Shown: positions 1 through 12,627, numbered from the stretch's first letter. The stretch: 60,000 nucleotides of DNA from Chrysomallon squamiferum (GCA_012295275.1 CM022671.1:23796822-23856821), one strand, 5' to 3'. The notes: generated by a model not told the origin, from the letters alone. Program-made: numbers and translations.

Positions 1-1800
1 TACATACAAGCATAATAATAACAAATACAATTTGCTGATGAATAAAGTGAAGGATTACACAGGTAGACCGTAGTACCACCACCTGTGACATTCCTAGTCG
101 AAACAACTTGTATGACTGACACAAAAGTGTTTACACACAACTTGTACAGGTGTACGACATAGTTATTACCCTTAAACCAACTCACCTTGTCAGACATGCT
201 TGTTAAGATTAAGTAGAAAAACCTTTAACAGTACACTGGTATTCTGGGATTCACATGGCCCTTATTAAACAAGGAATCACAGGTCAAATACATTTGTATT
301 CCAGCTGTTCTAGAGAAGTGTGCCCTGGGGAGAGAGCTGCTTGGTTGAGAACTAGTCAAGGATAACCCAGTTATATAATTACTAATCCAGGACGGTCCAC
401 AGATGGATTATCAAAGGTAGATCTGTCTATAGGGGAGTTTTGGAGTAGAAACTAGGACAGGGATGTTATGTAATGTTTGACAAATGTTGTTTAATTGGTT
501 AGCAAATATGTCTTTTACACTACAGCAGATGTGAGAGGAGAAATGGAAAGAATGTGTGCCATTGTTAACTAGAGTTTAGTTGTGAGTCACCACTAGCATT
601 AATTACTTTGTATACTAAATGTTAGTTTGCTCAAGTTCATTGTATTTGGCTGTTTGGCTTGTATAAACACAGCATTCAGCTTAAGATGGTTGTTACAGTA
701 TTTTCAAAAAGTTAAAACCAGTAAAAAAAAAATAATAATAATAATATTTATTATTAAGTAAATGGTTTGTAAGTTTGTTTTTATGGGGTCTTGGAATTAC
801 TTTATTCATCAGGTTGTTTTTTCTATATAATAATTAAAAAAATTATTTAAGAAAAACGGTTGAAAAAGACTTGGAGATATTAACAGACTTTACATTATTC
901 TTTAACTCTGAGCATATTGTCATAGCATATTATGATTTTCTTAAACATATATTTCTTATTAGATAATTTTAGCCTCCTGAATGTAACTTAAATTTGTTCA
1001 AGTCTTCAAAATTGCCCTTTTGAAGTGCACTAATCCTAGGATTAACATAATAATCCCTCTGCATACCATCATCACCCATTGTGCATATTCAGGCAAAAAT
1101 AAAATATATATCTGACTGTACTTGACTCCTAAAGATCACCCCCTGTTTTTCTGGTTTTTTTTGCACTGCCCTGTTTTTGTGATCTGAACAAAACAACAAT
1201 AAAAAAATGTAACAAAAGCCATTCTTGCATAGACCACCATCTTTTATTTCTATTCAGGCCCTGCTCAACTTTTGTGACCAAGCCCAGTTTTTAAATCTCT
1301 GAAAAATCACTGCCACCATTTCTACTCTAGTTCTGCCCTGGGCTAGATGTTTCAGACAATACATGTAGATAGAGAATGAGGAAATGTGTAAGTCTCAAGT
1401 ACACAGGATTAATCCAGTGATGCAGTAATACAAACTAACCCAGAGAAAAATGTGTTTGAAGTTTCAGACAACTCACAGTTGTGTACTGAGACAACAGGAG
1501 TGACCTTTCCTTTTATAGAACTTTCCTATGTGTGAAACTGTGTTAGTTAAAATGAATGATTGAAATTTCTTACCAAAATGAGTTGTAACGGAATTATATA
1601 AGGCAGAAATGTGTTGATTGATGTATGTAATTATAATGTTAAAACAAAAAAAGAAAAAGAAAAATAGTGTTAAAAATAAACAATAATAAAAACAATAATT
1701 TGAAATATGAATCTGGAAAAGGAAATTTTAAAAATGTAATGAAAAAATATAATCAAATATAACTCATAAAATTAAAAAAGCATGAAAAGTTTGTTTGTTT
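1..1800. other. Non-coding stretch, no gene seen
   Basis: The first ~700 bases are less AT-rich than the rest of the window but carry stops in every frame every few codons. No splice-bordered open frame convinced me. This could be 3' UTR or intron of a gene outside the window. From about 1,600 the sequence becomes A-rich and grades into the T/ATT low-complexity block. Confidence 0.5.
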
Positions 1801-1807
1801 GTTGTAT

Positions 1808-1817
1808 TTTTTTTTTT

Positions 1818-1862
<45 letters not shown>

Positions 1863-1882
1863 TTTTTTTTTTTTTTTTTTTT
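1808..1882. repeat. poly(T) / (TTA)n low-complexity block
   Basis: A T-run of about 20 is followed by ten or more TTA triplets and another T-run of about 20. A further T-run lies at about 1,943-1,962. This is simple-sequence DNA with no coding content. Confidence 0.9.
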
Positions 1883-1962
1883 GTTACTGCTGTTTGTTGT
1901 TGTTCAAACAAATACCTTTTAAAATCTTCTTGTTTTAGGGATTTTTTTTTTTTTTTTTTTTT

Positions 1963-3123
1963 CTGTTAGCATTATTAAAAAACAAAAATTGTAAATTACC
2001 AAGAGCGGGGTGAAAAACAACAACCTCAAAACAAGTTTGTCACACATGAATACCCAGTCATGTGATAAAGACATTCCTACAAAACTGAATGGTTTCCATT
2101 AAAACATACATTACCATAAAACTACATATAAATATTTTGAAATTTATTTATTTAACAGTGTTTACAATATATATATATATTTTTTTTATTAATGACTTAC
2201 CACAATAAACAGAAATAAGTATCTAACAGCCATTAAATTCACATTCAGTAACATAATGTTGTGAAAGGTTTGTTTATTACCATTATTTTTTTTTCAAGTA
2301 TAAATCATTTTTTCCATTTTTACTTTTTTAAAATCTTTTCTTTTCTTTCTTTCTTTTCTTTTTTATGTCTTTTTACAATTTGTTTATTATACATTTAAAT
2401 TTTTAATAATGCATTTTTTAAATTTAATTTCAGTTTTGATAATTTATATTAAATTCCTCAGTCCAGTAACACTGTGTGTTTGTGTGTGTGTGTGTTTGTG
2501 TGTGTGTGCATGCATGTGTATGTGTACTTGTATGTAAAAAATCATTAAATAATAAAAAAAAAATTCTGAATTACAAGAAAATAGATTTTACCCCAGCACC
2601 CAACCCCACACCTCCAATTTCCATTCAGAATTTTTTTCATACTATTTTGGGATCTTTTTAAATTAGAACAAATATTATAGCTATAGCAGACTACTCCAAA
2701 TCATTTCATTACAGCACTTATTAGGCTGAAAGACAATAACTGTTTTAAGTGAAGAAATTACTTATTGATAGACTTTTTTTTTTTTTTTTTATTCTTTGGC
2801 TATTTTGTCATTGACTCATTAATTAGTGTCAAAACACTGAAGCAAAATGAAAGCTGGAAACAACAGTAGGTTACTTGTACTAAGCTTCTCTGAAGAGTGA
2901 CATGATCGTCTTCATTCACTTAATAAGCTCTTCGGTATTTCTGTCAGTGACACATATACATGAAATCCCTTCTAGACTCTGCATTATAAAATAATTCATT
3001 AAATAATAATGATATAATGATCTCTGTCTTGACGTGAAGTAACCAGTTTCATGTTTTGTTTTTTAAATCAGTTTCATGGTTTTTTTTTTAAATTATGATT
3101 ATTATTATTATTATTACTATTAC

Positions 3124-3163
<40 letters not shown>

Positions 3164-4020
3164 TAATAACAATATTAAAACTGGTAAGAATAATTCATTA
3201 TGTGATGGTTACCAGGTTTCATCTGATAATACTGACAAATAACTTTATTAATAACAACATATAAATGTGATATAATAATCATATATTCACACATTAGTAA
3301 CAAGGATCTTTTACAGGTTTTCTCACAGACAGGAATTTATATAGCACTGTTTAAGGGGAACTGGTTAGAATGTGATATAGCCTAATGAACACACTGATAC
3401 AGACTGATCTTACAACCAGTCACACTCAGTACAATAATTGATTAATTCTACGATAATTACAAATAAGTAACATAGGAGGATAAAAATTTATATATTTATT
3501 TACAACCATTAAAATATAAAAGTAATATAAATTATACTGTGATTGTATAACACCCATCCCAAACACACACACACATACATACATTACTTTTTCTGTTCTA
3601 GTACAGGACCAAATAAAATCCCAAAATGTGCAAAATACATTAACATCTGGTTTGAAATGACAGACTCTTTCTTTTTTCTTTAAAAAAAAAAAAAAAAAAT
3701 GTTTTAAAAGTATATTTCAGCAAAAAAAATTTCTTCTTCTTTAAAAAGATTTCTGAACATTTTAAAAGAAATGCATCTATGTGTTTATGCAGTGACGTCT
3801 TGATTTAAATGTATTTATTTAACATGCAGCTTTTATCAATTTGCTGCATCCCAGCTGAAATCTGGAGAGAAATATCTGTAAAACTGTCACACAAACCTTA
3901 AATCAGACCCAACCAGATAGGCAAGAACACAAAACCAGAAAGATAAATATATAAAACTTGATGACAACTTAGTTTATGGGTTTGTAAATTTTTATTTTTT
4001 TATTATTATTTGGTTTTTTA
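1963..4020. other. AT-rich non-coding DNA with short simple repeats
   Basis: Contains an imperfect GT run (2,474-2,533), a T-run near 2,778-2,790, an ATT array (3,104-3,161) and an A-run near 3,682-3,698. No open frame has coding-like composition or splice borders. Confidence 0.6.
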
Positions 4021-4021
4021 T

Positions 4022-4025
<4 letters not shown>

Positions 4026-4089
<64 letters not shown>

Positions 4090-4108
4090 ATATATATATA
4101 TATATATA
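4026..4108. repeat. (CT)n followed by (AT)n compound microsatellite
   Basis: About 30 uninterrupted CT units run to 4,085, followed by about ten AT units. The Ser-Leu-rich open frame across it is a repeat artefact. Confidence 0.95.
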
Positions 4109-5927
4109 ATATTAATAAAAAGAAATAATTGTTTTATGAATGTGATTATCAATATGTCAACAGCTTATGAAAGAAAAAAAGGAAAGGAAAAAAGGGGAAA
4201 AAAAAAAAGGAAAAAAAAAAGAAAGAAAGGAAAATGTAATCAGAAAACAGTTTACACTTTGGATTTTTCTCTCTTTTTTAATCAATATAATTAAATCCAA
4301 TTCTTGTGTAAGAAAAAGAAAAATCTGACGGTTTTATTTGGATTTTTCAGTTTTAGGTTTTAAAGTTTTGTTTTAAAGAAACGAATGTGTAATTTAATAT
4401 ACCTGAAAACCCCCATAAATTTCAAGATAATATAAATAATATAATATCAGTGTTTTATGTTTATTTATTTAAGTTTATTGCTGCTAGGAGTATTTTCCCA
4501 TTCTTCTTTCAGATAGTGTTAAATGCATTTGAGATTTCTGATAACAGTATTTTCCTTTTTAAAAAAACAAAATTTATTGATATTCAAGGCTATTTGGTTG
4601 CTGAAGTGTTTGCCAGAAATGATTCAGTGACTGATAACAGAAAGTAGAACAGTTCAAAGTCAAGTCTTTGTGTGGGTGTGGGTGTAAGCATATGTGTATA
4701 TGTATGTAAGTGTGTGTGTGTATATGTGTGTGACAGAAAATATGTATGTAAATATGAATGTATATATATATGAGCATCAGTGTTCATGTATATTTGTTTA
4801 TGTGTGTGAGGAAGACAGAGAAAAAAGAAAGGCAGAAAAAAAAAAGAAGAAAAAAGCCTCCAGATAAAGAAAATATTTCAACACTTTTCAAAAACAGACT
4901 TCAGTATCTTGTAATTTTATTATTTGAATACAATTAACAACCTTTTTCACAACAACAAACATTTAGTATAAAATTATCATACAATGTATGCATGCATTAT
5001 TTGTGTACAGTCTACATCCAAATTATTTAGCATGACTGCGAAATGTCATTTCAGACTGGGTCATCAGCAATGTTACCATTCATTTTTTCATTCAGAACTG
5101 AATGAATGAATATTTAACATTTCAGCACATAGTAAAGTTAATTGTTAAAAATTTATTTTTCAGTATTATATGTTACATGTTATTCATTGTCTGAACCATT
5201 TTATTATCCAAGATTAAGACATCTTAACTATTCATTTTTCCACAGACAGAAGAAAATGTAATACAGCCTTAATAAACCAGTCATGGAACATTGTTTGGAA
5301 TGGGAAATCGATTAAATGGAAAAACAAGTGATTAGAGAATAATCAAAGCTAGGCAGAGTTTGGTAATTAAGCTATATCCCAATTACAAAACTAATTAATA
5401 ATATCCCTCAGTGTTGTTGGTTTTTTTTTGGGGGGGGGGTGTTTTTGTTTTTATGTTTAATTTTTTAAAATTTGTTTTGTTTTGTTGTTTTTTTCAAATT
5501 TTTTAATTTAATTTTATTATTATTTTTCTTCATTACAATCAAATGTGTAAAATATGCCAGGCTTAAATGTGACTATTATCACTTAACATTTACATGAGTT
5601 GAAACATGTTAATAGTGTAAAGATAAAAGAGTTTTGTTCAACAGCAAATTAAAAAAACACACCTTGAAATTGTTGCCAGCCACACCTTGTACTTGATGAT
5701 GAGTATTTCAGTTTACAGGACACTACTTTAACATGGGTGAAGAGATGTTGCATGTGACCACACCTAGTCCATATGTTTGCTCAAGTCTTTTCAGTTAAGA
5801 CAAGAAGTTAAATATACCTTTTAGTGATGAACATCTAATTTTAATGAGTTTTTTTAAGCCTCTACAGTTTAATTAAAAATCATATATTTAATGAAATAAT
5901 GATGAAAAAGAGAGATTAATGACAATG

Positions 5928-5930
<3 letters not shown>
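4109..5930. other. AT-rich non-coding DNA
   Basis: A/G-rich runs (4,170-4,230), GT/AT-rich simple sequence (4,670-4,800) and a G10 run inside T-rich DNA near 5,430-5,440. No supportable gene. Confidence 0.55.
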
Positions 5931-5931
<1 letters not shown>

Positions 5932-5982
<51 letters not shown>

Positions 5983-5994
5983 CAGAGAGAGAAA
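5932..5994. repeat. (GT)n-(GA)n compound microsatellite
   Basis: About 20 GT units pass into GAGAGA/GACAGAGA sequence. Confidence 0.95.
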
Positions 5995-7261
5995 CAGATA
6001 TGTCAATGACAAAATAAGGCTTTCAGAATCAATGAAGAATGGCAAAATTAGAAAAAATAGTGGAAAAGAAAAAATGAGATATGAACAGAAACCTAGATAG
6101 ACACGAAAAATATTATTAAAAATTTGATGTTTTAAAATTCAACTTAAAAAAATATTTAATAATTTTAAGTGTTTTAAATTAATAACTTGAAGATAATATA
6201 AAGGCAATTATTTTCCACAAAACAGATAAAAAACGAAACAAAAAAAACCCACCCTAAGATGTATGGTTGTAAATTCCATCAAAACACTTCAGAAAGATTC
6301 CATACTAACTAATTTAAAAAACATGCGTGATCTTCAAAGTGCTGACAGAACAAATCACCTGAACAGGTGTCTGTGTCATCAGCAGAAGAAAACCAGATTT
6401 AATCAAAACTATATTCTCAATGTAATGTCTAAATATGAAAAAGGAAAAAAAAAGAATTTCTAAAACTTGAAATTATTCTTAATTTGTTTACAAGAAAAAG
6501 GAAGGAAAAAAGAAGATATAAATAAGAAAATTTATTCTGATACTTGCAGCATTAATGTGCATGCAAGCTCACACAAAAATGATAAAGCATGTGTCAGAGT
6601 TATCAGCATTTGCCAAGACAGCAGCTGATAATATGATTTGATCCATGGATCTAGCCATCTAAAAACCTCACAGCTTAATCACAATGTCAGAAATATTGTT
6701 CGAACATATAAATCATGCACAGACCTACCATTACAACTCAGTTTTGAAAAAAAAAAAAAAAAAAAGTAAGAACAAGAAAAAGAAAAAAAGGATTGAGAAA
6801 TGCTTAATTCAGTTTCATTTTGAACATTTTGTGCAAGTTATAACCAATAAAAATACACATATAAATATGAACACACACATATAAAGTTACAGTAAATTTC
6901 AGTTTTGAAGAAAACAGATGGCAAAACTGAAATATAATCAAAATTTATTTTGTGTTATTATTTTAAAATCATGAATATTAGGCAACAGGAAACAGCATTT
7001 TAAGTTTTTACCTTTTAACGGTTGAAGAACTAGTTTCAAACATTCATTACACAAAAACCAAGCTAGGTACAAATATACAGATTTTTGTTGTTGTTGTTGT
7101 TGTTGAACTTACAGAAAATGTGGGTTTCTGTTTTTTAAATTGTATTTGTGTACTTTAGTTTGTGTTCTGTTTATTGCTTGCACAATTCTTGTGTATTAAA
7201 TGTTTTGAAATCAGGGAAAGACTTTTTGTTTACCTTGTATATCAGTTGTCAAATATTAAAA
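5995..7261. other. AT-rich non-coding DNA
   Basis: A-rich with A-runs (6,747-6,765) and a TTG repeat at 7,086-7,106. Open frames here are short and lysine-rich from poly(A). I see no gene. Confidence 0.55.
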
Positions 7262-7401
7262 TCATGAGCAGCATCAACAGGTTTATCAATTCTTGACAAA
7301 CACCATGATTATCAGCATTTTAAGAACAATGTGTGTATGTGTATGTGTGTTGTGTGCATGTACACACAAAAAAAAACACACACACACACACCTATATATA
7401 T

Positions 7402-8245
7402 CAACAGATGAGCAGTAATAGCATGTAAATCAGTAGCTGAAAGGCAAAATCTACAACAGCAAATGAATATTAATAACTGGTATAACAACCAATAATAAAA
7501 TTAAGAATTAAAAAACAAAAATCTTACCAAAAACAAAAACAGTAACAGTTATATTACATGTGTCAGCAGTTGTACAGCATGGAATTTATCAGTTGCAGGT
7601 TGAAATCACTGCTGAACAACATCATGAGCAGTAGTAGTTAAACTATTACAATGAAGTATATGAAGTATGGATCAATCCATTTAGTGTTATAACCAGTATT
7701 TTTGGTGGATTTTTTAAATAATAAAATAAAAATTGTTCAAAAGAAATCAGCAATTGTATATTCAAACATCAACAGTGGAACAAAAACAACAACATGTACA
7801 ACAGCAACTAAATATTAACTATACTAATGAATGATTTGAAGTGTGGCTCAAATCAGTTAGTGTTGTAACCAATATAAAAAAATAAAAATGAAAAACTCCT
7901 CCACAAAAAAATACATTTATTATAGACCTGTCACCATTCAAACAACACAGAAATCAACAGTTATAACAATAGAAGTAAAAATTTAAAAATAATAATATAA
8001 ATAAAACTCAGAAAAAAAAATACAATTGTAAGTGTCAGCAGTTGAAAAGTATGAAAAGCAACAGTTACAATAATAGAAATTTAAAAAAAAATAAAATCCA
8101 CAAAAATGCAATTTTAACTATCAGCAGTTGAACAGCATGACAAGCAACAGTTACAGGTTAAAAAAAAAAATGACTTGAGTTAAAACCAACATGGAAAAAA
8201 TCCAGTTGTACCATGTACATCATCAGCAATGGAACATTCACAGCA
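7402..8245. repeat. Decayed tandem repeat with 'CAGCAGTTG-AACAGCATG' core
   Basis: A recurring core, roughly GTCAGCAGTTGaACAGCATG followed by CAACAGTTACAataatag and an A-rich spacer, appears near 7,562, 7,748, 7,950, 8,036, 8,121 and 8,221, with a weaker copy near 7,410. The closest spacings are 85-105 bp, and the larger gaps are about twice that. Copies differ at many positions and by A-run length, so this is an old array. Its likely setting is intron or 3' flank of the minus-strand exons just to the right. Confidence 0.6.
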
Positions 8246-8257
8246 TGGACATCAGCA

Positions 8258-8347
8258 TTAGAGACAGCAGAACACTGAAGACTGTCCCCCAGGCTGTGAG
8301 AGTCTGCTTAGCATTGCAAGGACTCCACTTTCATCCTGAATGCTTTG
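8258..8347 (-). CDS. Candidate terminal coding exon, unknown protein
   Basis: Read on the minus strand, AG|CAAAGC opens a 29-codon frame ending in TAA. It has a balanced, protein-like composition: acidic start, then VLAMLSRLSQPGGQSSVFCCL at the end. It is richer in G+C than its flanks. The acceptor has a poor pyrimidine tract, and an in-frame TAA lies three codons before it, so it can only be coding if spliced. The exon at 8429-8472 would join it in phase 0 across an 80-bp intron. It may be the 3' end of the gene that starts at 16,990, but no intermediate exons link them. The plus strand is also open here, so the call is tentative. Confidence 0.3.
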   Translation of the reverse strand, partial: QSIQDESGVLAMLSRLSQPGGQSSVFCCL

Positions 8348-8428
8348 CTGATTGATTTAATAACCAACTTTACCAAGGGACCAGATGCAAAAGAGAAATA
8401 TGCTAAAACCACACGTGGAAGAAAATAC

Positions 8429-8472
8429 CTGCAGGGCAAGCAGAGACTGCAACAAAGCAGTGTTTTTATAAT
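8429..8472 (-). CDS. Candidate internal coding exon, unknown protein
   Basis: Minus-strand reading gives CTCACAG| acceptor, 44 nt, then CTGCAG|GTATTT donor. The incoming phase leaves two bases to finish a codon, and the frame then reads YKNTALLQSLLALQ and exits in phase 0. This is a leucine-rich, helix-like segment that continues in frame into the 8258-8347 exon. It is short, so chance is a real possibility. Confidence 0.25.
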
Positions 8473-8548
8473 CTGTGAGGAGTTGACATTTCACTGTATG
8501 GACACATTTATAACAATGACTTTCATGTACTGGAGAATAATGTGGTAA

Positions 8549-9194
8549 AGGGGTGAAAATAAAAAGAAAGAATAGAAAAGAATTTTGAAATTCTATACCG
8601 TCTTATTATATAGAAATAAGTGGTTTTTGTTTATAATGAAATATCAGTTTCAGGAGCTGTGACAGTTTCAAACATTTTGTAAATAAATCATAATTTTTAA
8701 TCTACTTGAATGTCTGGAACCAAATTCTGTGACCTGTTTTTATTAAATTCCTGTGTTAAAGCATTGTTAAAAGTGTATCATGTTACAATATGTTTGACCA
8801 AAATAGATTAAGTAAACTTAACTGTTTATATTTCAATGTTTTGTTCGTGACTGTTTTAATATAATTCCACTTCAAAGTAAAATTATGTCTGAAATGTGTT
8901 GAATGAGATATCACTTTAAAATAAATATAATTATATATATTAGAAAGCTAACTGTATTACAAAAATCATGAAAGTGTAATGGTATATATTTAATGTTTTG
9001 TTATTGTCAGTTTTGACAAAATTCTACTTGAAGTAAAATTATGATACATTTCTAAAATAAAAACCTTATACAAAAAAAAACCCATTTAATTTCAACAAAA
9101 TCATTATTGTTTAGCACTGAACACACTGGTTTTGGCATTTACTGCACGGCCTGTAATTTCTGAATCACCCCCCACCCACCATTATACATACTAA
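8549..9194. other. AT-rich non-coding DNA
   Basis: Stops in all frames at short intervals. No repeats of note except short A-runs. Confidence 0.5.
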
Positions 9195-9335
9195 CTATAG
9201 TTAAACCTGCCTTTTGTGGTCATCTGTCTAATACAGCCACATTGCATTATGTTTTAACAACCACCTCTGTGTAACAGTCACTTTTGCCTGGTCACTCGAG
9301 TGGATATCATAGCCAGTTTTAACTCTACATAAAAA
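9195..9335. repeat. Decayed short repeat of 'CTGTCTAATACAGCCAC' type
   Basis: Successive phrases such as CCTGCCTTTTGTGGTCATC, TGTCTAATACAGCCACATTG, CAACCACCTCTGTGTAACAGTCAC and TTTGCCTGGTCACTCG look like diverged copies of a ~20-25 bp unit (A-A-C-C/T-CTGT-N-TAATAC-GGCCAC). I recall similar 'alternating complement' repeats from other invertebrate genomes, but I cannot verify that here. Confidence 0.35.
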
Positions 9336-9655
9336 TCTCTACCCTTTCTAAGACTATACCATTTATCTATGAAATCAGCTTAACCTGTGTTGCAGATCAG
9401 TTAACAGGTTAATATAAAATCAGAGCATGCTAAATATTCCACTTTGCAAGATTATTCCTGGCAATTAGCATTTGGTTGAGAGATTTCCCAAAAGCTTTTC
9501 CTGTCCTTAAATAAATATTTCACCATCAGCAACCTTAACAGTTAATGTAGGTTAAGTTGGTTAATGATGAAAAATCTGAAGACAGCTGACTATTGATGTT
9601 CTCATAGACATTATACATATCTAGTTTTTACAAACAGACTACATGTTCTAAACTG

Positions 9656-9656
<1 letters not shown>

Positions 9657-9718
<62 letters not shown>
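9657..9718. repeat. (CT)n microsatellite
   Basis: About 31 uninterrupted CT units. Confidence 0.95.
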
Positions 9719-9719
<1 letters not shown>

Positions 9720-9990
9720 AATATATCTTGATCTTACAAATGACACAAAAAATATCTTGATCTTACGAACATATTCATGTTCTATGAAGACACTAGAAAT
9801 TTCCTGCATTCTTTACAGACACTTTGATTCTGCAAATGTATATGTCTTCTCTACAGACCCTAAATATACTTGATTTTACAAATATACAAGGTTCTACATC
9901 GATACAATACATATCTTGATTTTTATAGATATAACTGTCTTCTAAAAATTAACAGTAATCTTGATTTTAAGACTATACCTATGCTCTTTA
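9719..9990. repeat. Decayed tandem repeat with 'ATCTTGAT-TTACAAATATA' core
   Basis: The phrase ATATCTTGATCTTAC recurs near 9,724, 9,754, 9,864, 9,914 and 9,958, joined by phrases like TCTTCTACAGAC. Spacing is irregular, commonly 30-50 bp. It begins directly at the end of the CT microsatellite. Confidence 0.5.
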
Positions 9991-10285
9991 TTCAGATTTG
10001 CCAGAAAAGTGAATATAAAAATCTTGTTAGCCAGCTGGGGGTTAGAACAACATTCTAGATTAATCTGACCTGTTTAATTTGGAATGCTGCGATCACTCAT
10101 AAAGTGATGTGTTTATGACTTTATGGTACAATATTTTATGCTGAAAGTCATTTACTCTCCATCTATTCTGTGTGAGACCTCTAATACTACTGACCCGATT
10201 AATTTTCAGCTGTAGACAAGACACAGCAAATTTGGTCTATATTGAATTAACTCTACAATGTGTGAGATTAACAGTCAAATACTTG

Positions 10286-10329
<44 letters not shown>

Positions 10330-10745
10330 TATTGTTATTTACTGATGTCAGCATAAATGTGCATGGATTTACATGCATGCATACATTCACCCATTTGCAT
10401 GTGTGCACGTGTGTGTATATATGTGTATGTGCACATTAATTAAATATTATATAAAAAAAACATTTAATACTTACATTTCACTTTTCATTTATTTATTTCT
10501 GTGGCAAGGTTATGCTTTTGCTGACATTTAATTTTATTCAAGTATCAGCATGATCTAAATCTTTTAAAGGTTACACACTATGAATGTACAGTTGTGAAAA
10601 CTGTATTTAGAGCACCCATTTAATTCATAAAACTCAAGTTCTAAATGATGGTAATTTGCTGTTTGAAAAAATAAAATTAGTAATAAGATTACATAGACAG
10701 TCACACTGACAATACTTAAACACACAATAATAGAATACTCTTTGA
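9991..10745. other. AT-rich non-coding DNA
   Basis: Contains an ATT array (10,290-10,332) and an alternating purine-pyrimidine patch (10,395-10,430). No gene seen. Confidence 0.5.
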
Positions 10746-10750
10746 ATCTG

Positions 10751-10808
<58 letters not shown>

Positions 10809-10880
10809 ATGTGTGTGTGTGCAAAGAAAGAGAGAGGAAAGAGACAGAGAGAGACAGACAGACAGAGAGAGAGAGAAAGA
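10751..10880. repeat. (GT)n microsatellite with GA-rich tail
   Basis: About 28 GT units, an interruption at GCATGTGTG, then a GA/GACA-rich segment to about 10,880. Open frames on both strands here are repeat artefacts (Cys-Val, Thr-His). Confidence 0.95.
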
Positions 10881-11117
10881 TCAAAGAAACAAAAAGAAAC
10901 CCCTTTCATCTTGATGTAACAAAAGACTGGAGTTTATGCGTGCCTATGTAAATCAATTGCTGGTGTATAAAGTGAATCAGTCTGTGACCAAGTCAAGGAA
11001 GACTTTATGTGACTACAATCTAATTTTCTCTCATCATTTCCAGCCATTTCTTATCGATTCCTTTTGAGTGTCACATCCTGGTGTCTCCCTAGTGACCATG
11101 ACATTTGGGAAATTATT

Positions 11118-11119
11118 TT

Positions 11120-11153
<34 letters not shown>
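11118..11153. repeat. poly(T) run
   Basis: A run of more than 30 T. On the minus strand it is a poly(A) preceding a short open patch that is probably chance. Confidence 0.9.
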
Positions 11154-11157
<4 letters not shown>

Positions 11158-11296
11158 TTTATCAACACTTATTAACGTGTCATTTGTTACTGGGCGTTCG
11201 TGGTTATTATTTCATATGATTCAATTATATCTACATCACAATGCATTGTGAAATGTTAACAGCAGTGAATGGAAAAAATTACAGTAGCTTTGAAAG

Positions 11297-11505
11297 TGTA
11301 TCTAAGTGGTGCAACACTAATGATGGTGGTGCAATAGCCTAGGAGATGTGGTATCTGTCAAGGCTGTGGTGCAGTATTTGTTTCTGTAATGCAGTATCTA
11401 ACTAGGTGGAGTAACATTAGTCTTGGTGGTGCTATATCAAGAGGTGCTGTATCAGCCCAAGTGATTCTATACTGATACAGATTGCTCCATACTGACAATA
11501 AGTGT
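11297..11505. repeat. Decayed ~20-bp minisatellite ('GTGGTGCAGTATCT')
   Basis: About ten variable-length copies follow one another: GTATCTAAGTGGTGCAACA, GTGGTGCAATAGCC, GTGGTATCTGTCAAGGCT, GTGGTGCAGTATTTG, AATGCAGTATCTAACTAG, GTGGAGTAACATTAG, GTGGTGCTATATCAAG, GTGCTGTATCAGCCCAAG and so on. Unit length is 18-28 bp with a GTGGTGC-a-GTATC core. No long frame is kept, so it is probably non-coding. Confidence 0.6.
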
Positions 11506-11519
11506 CTGACTAATCCACC

Positions 11520-12515
11520 AAAGGTTATTGTTTCAAAATAAAGAGTTGTGTACTGAGAACTAGCCTCCTCAATAAAGTATTCAATGAAAACATTTCAAAA
11601 GCACTTTTCATGTCTTGTGTTTTGTTCTTTTACACTCTGTGTAATAGATCTGTATAATATATAATATTGATATATGTGATTTGTACATTTTACAATGTAC
11701 ATTCTATGATGTAATTAAAAAATAAAAATAATAAAATAAAATAAAAAATAAAAAATGCTCATAAATTTGTTTCTCTTGTACTTTATTTTGAGCAAAAACA
11801 GATTGGTGCAAAACTTAAATAAAACTGCTGCTTTGAAGTATAACACAATATATTCAAGTTGTTAGTCTCAACTATTAAAGGTATGATTTAACAAACTTTA
11901 AGTAACAGCATCTATCTGAGTAATGCTTATAAAACAGATGAATAATTCTTAATTCCAGGAAAAAAATTTGGCTGTCAAAACAGTAAACAATTGTGGACTA
12001 TAACCAGAAATGAATATTTATCAAATATATTTGTTTCTCAAAGCAACAACAAATGAATCATAACATCATAGACATTAAATATCTGTTCATTATTTGTGCA
12101 AGGTTATTTAAACAGTTGTGGAACAGCTAAAGTCACAGGAAAGAACAAAAAATAAAACAAATGCCCTTGAAATATAGCTTTCCTTTCTGAATATCTGATT
12201 ACTGTAATCACTACAAGAAAAAAAATGAAATGAAATTTAAAAAAGAAGAAAAAGAAAGGTTATCATAGAAATACTTAAATGTTAAGATAACATTATACAC
12301 TGAAACCACCACACACACACAATTCAGTGATCAACATTCTTTCCAACCTATTCAGCAGATCTTGAAATCCAAACCATACCTGTATGTTTTCAAATTAATT
12401 ACATGTACTTCCATACTTTTATCATTTCTTTTCATGCCATGCAAATAAAAATAAAATTGGCTCGAAATTTTTAAAATTTTATATGTTCATGTCTAATGTA
12501 GGTGTATACATATGC
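11520..12515. other. AT-rich non-coding DNA
   Basis: No open frame with coding-like composition and no clear repeat apart from a short A/T-rich patch at 11,716-11,756. Confidence 0.5.
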
Positions 12516-12519
12516 ATGC

Positions 12520-12627
12520 ATAAGTGTGTGTGTGTGTGCATGCCTGTGTGTGTGTGTGTGTGTGCATGTGTGTGTGTGTGTGTGTGCATGCCTGTGTGTG
12601 TGTGCATGTGTGTGTGTGTGTGTGTCT
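12520..12627. repeat. (GT)n interrupted by GCATGC/GCATGT
   Basis: GT runs are broken at fairly regular intervals by CATGC or CATG steps, giving alternating purine-pyrimidine sequence over ~105 bp. Cys/Val-rich frames across it are artefacts. Confidence 0.9.

Noticed and set aside
10564-10951. Thr-His and Cys-Val rich open frames
   Set aside because: Translation of the GT/CA microsatellite; likewise 2,476-2,661 and 12,483-12,665.
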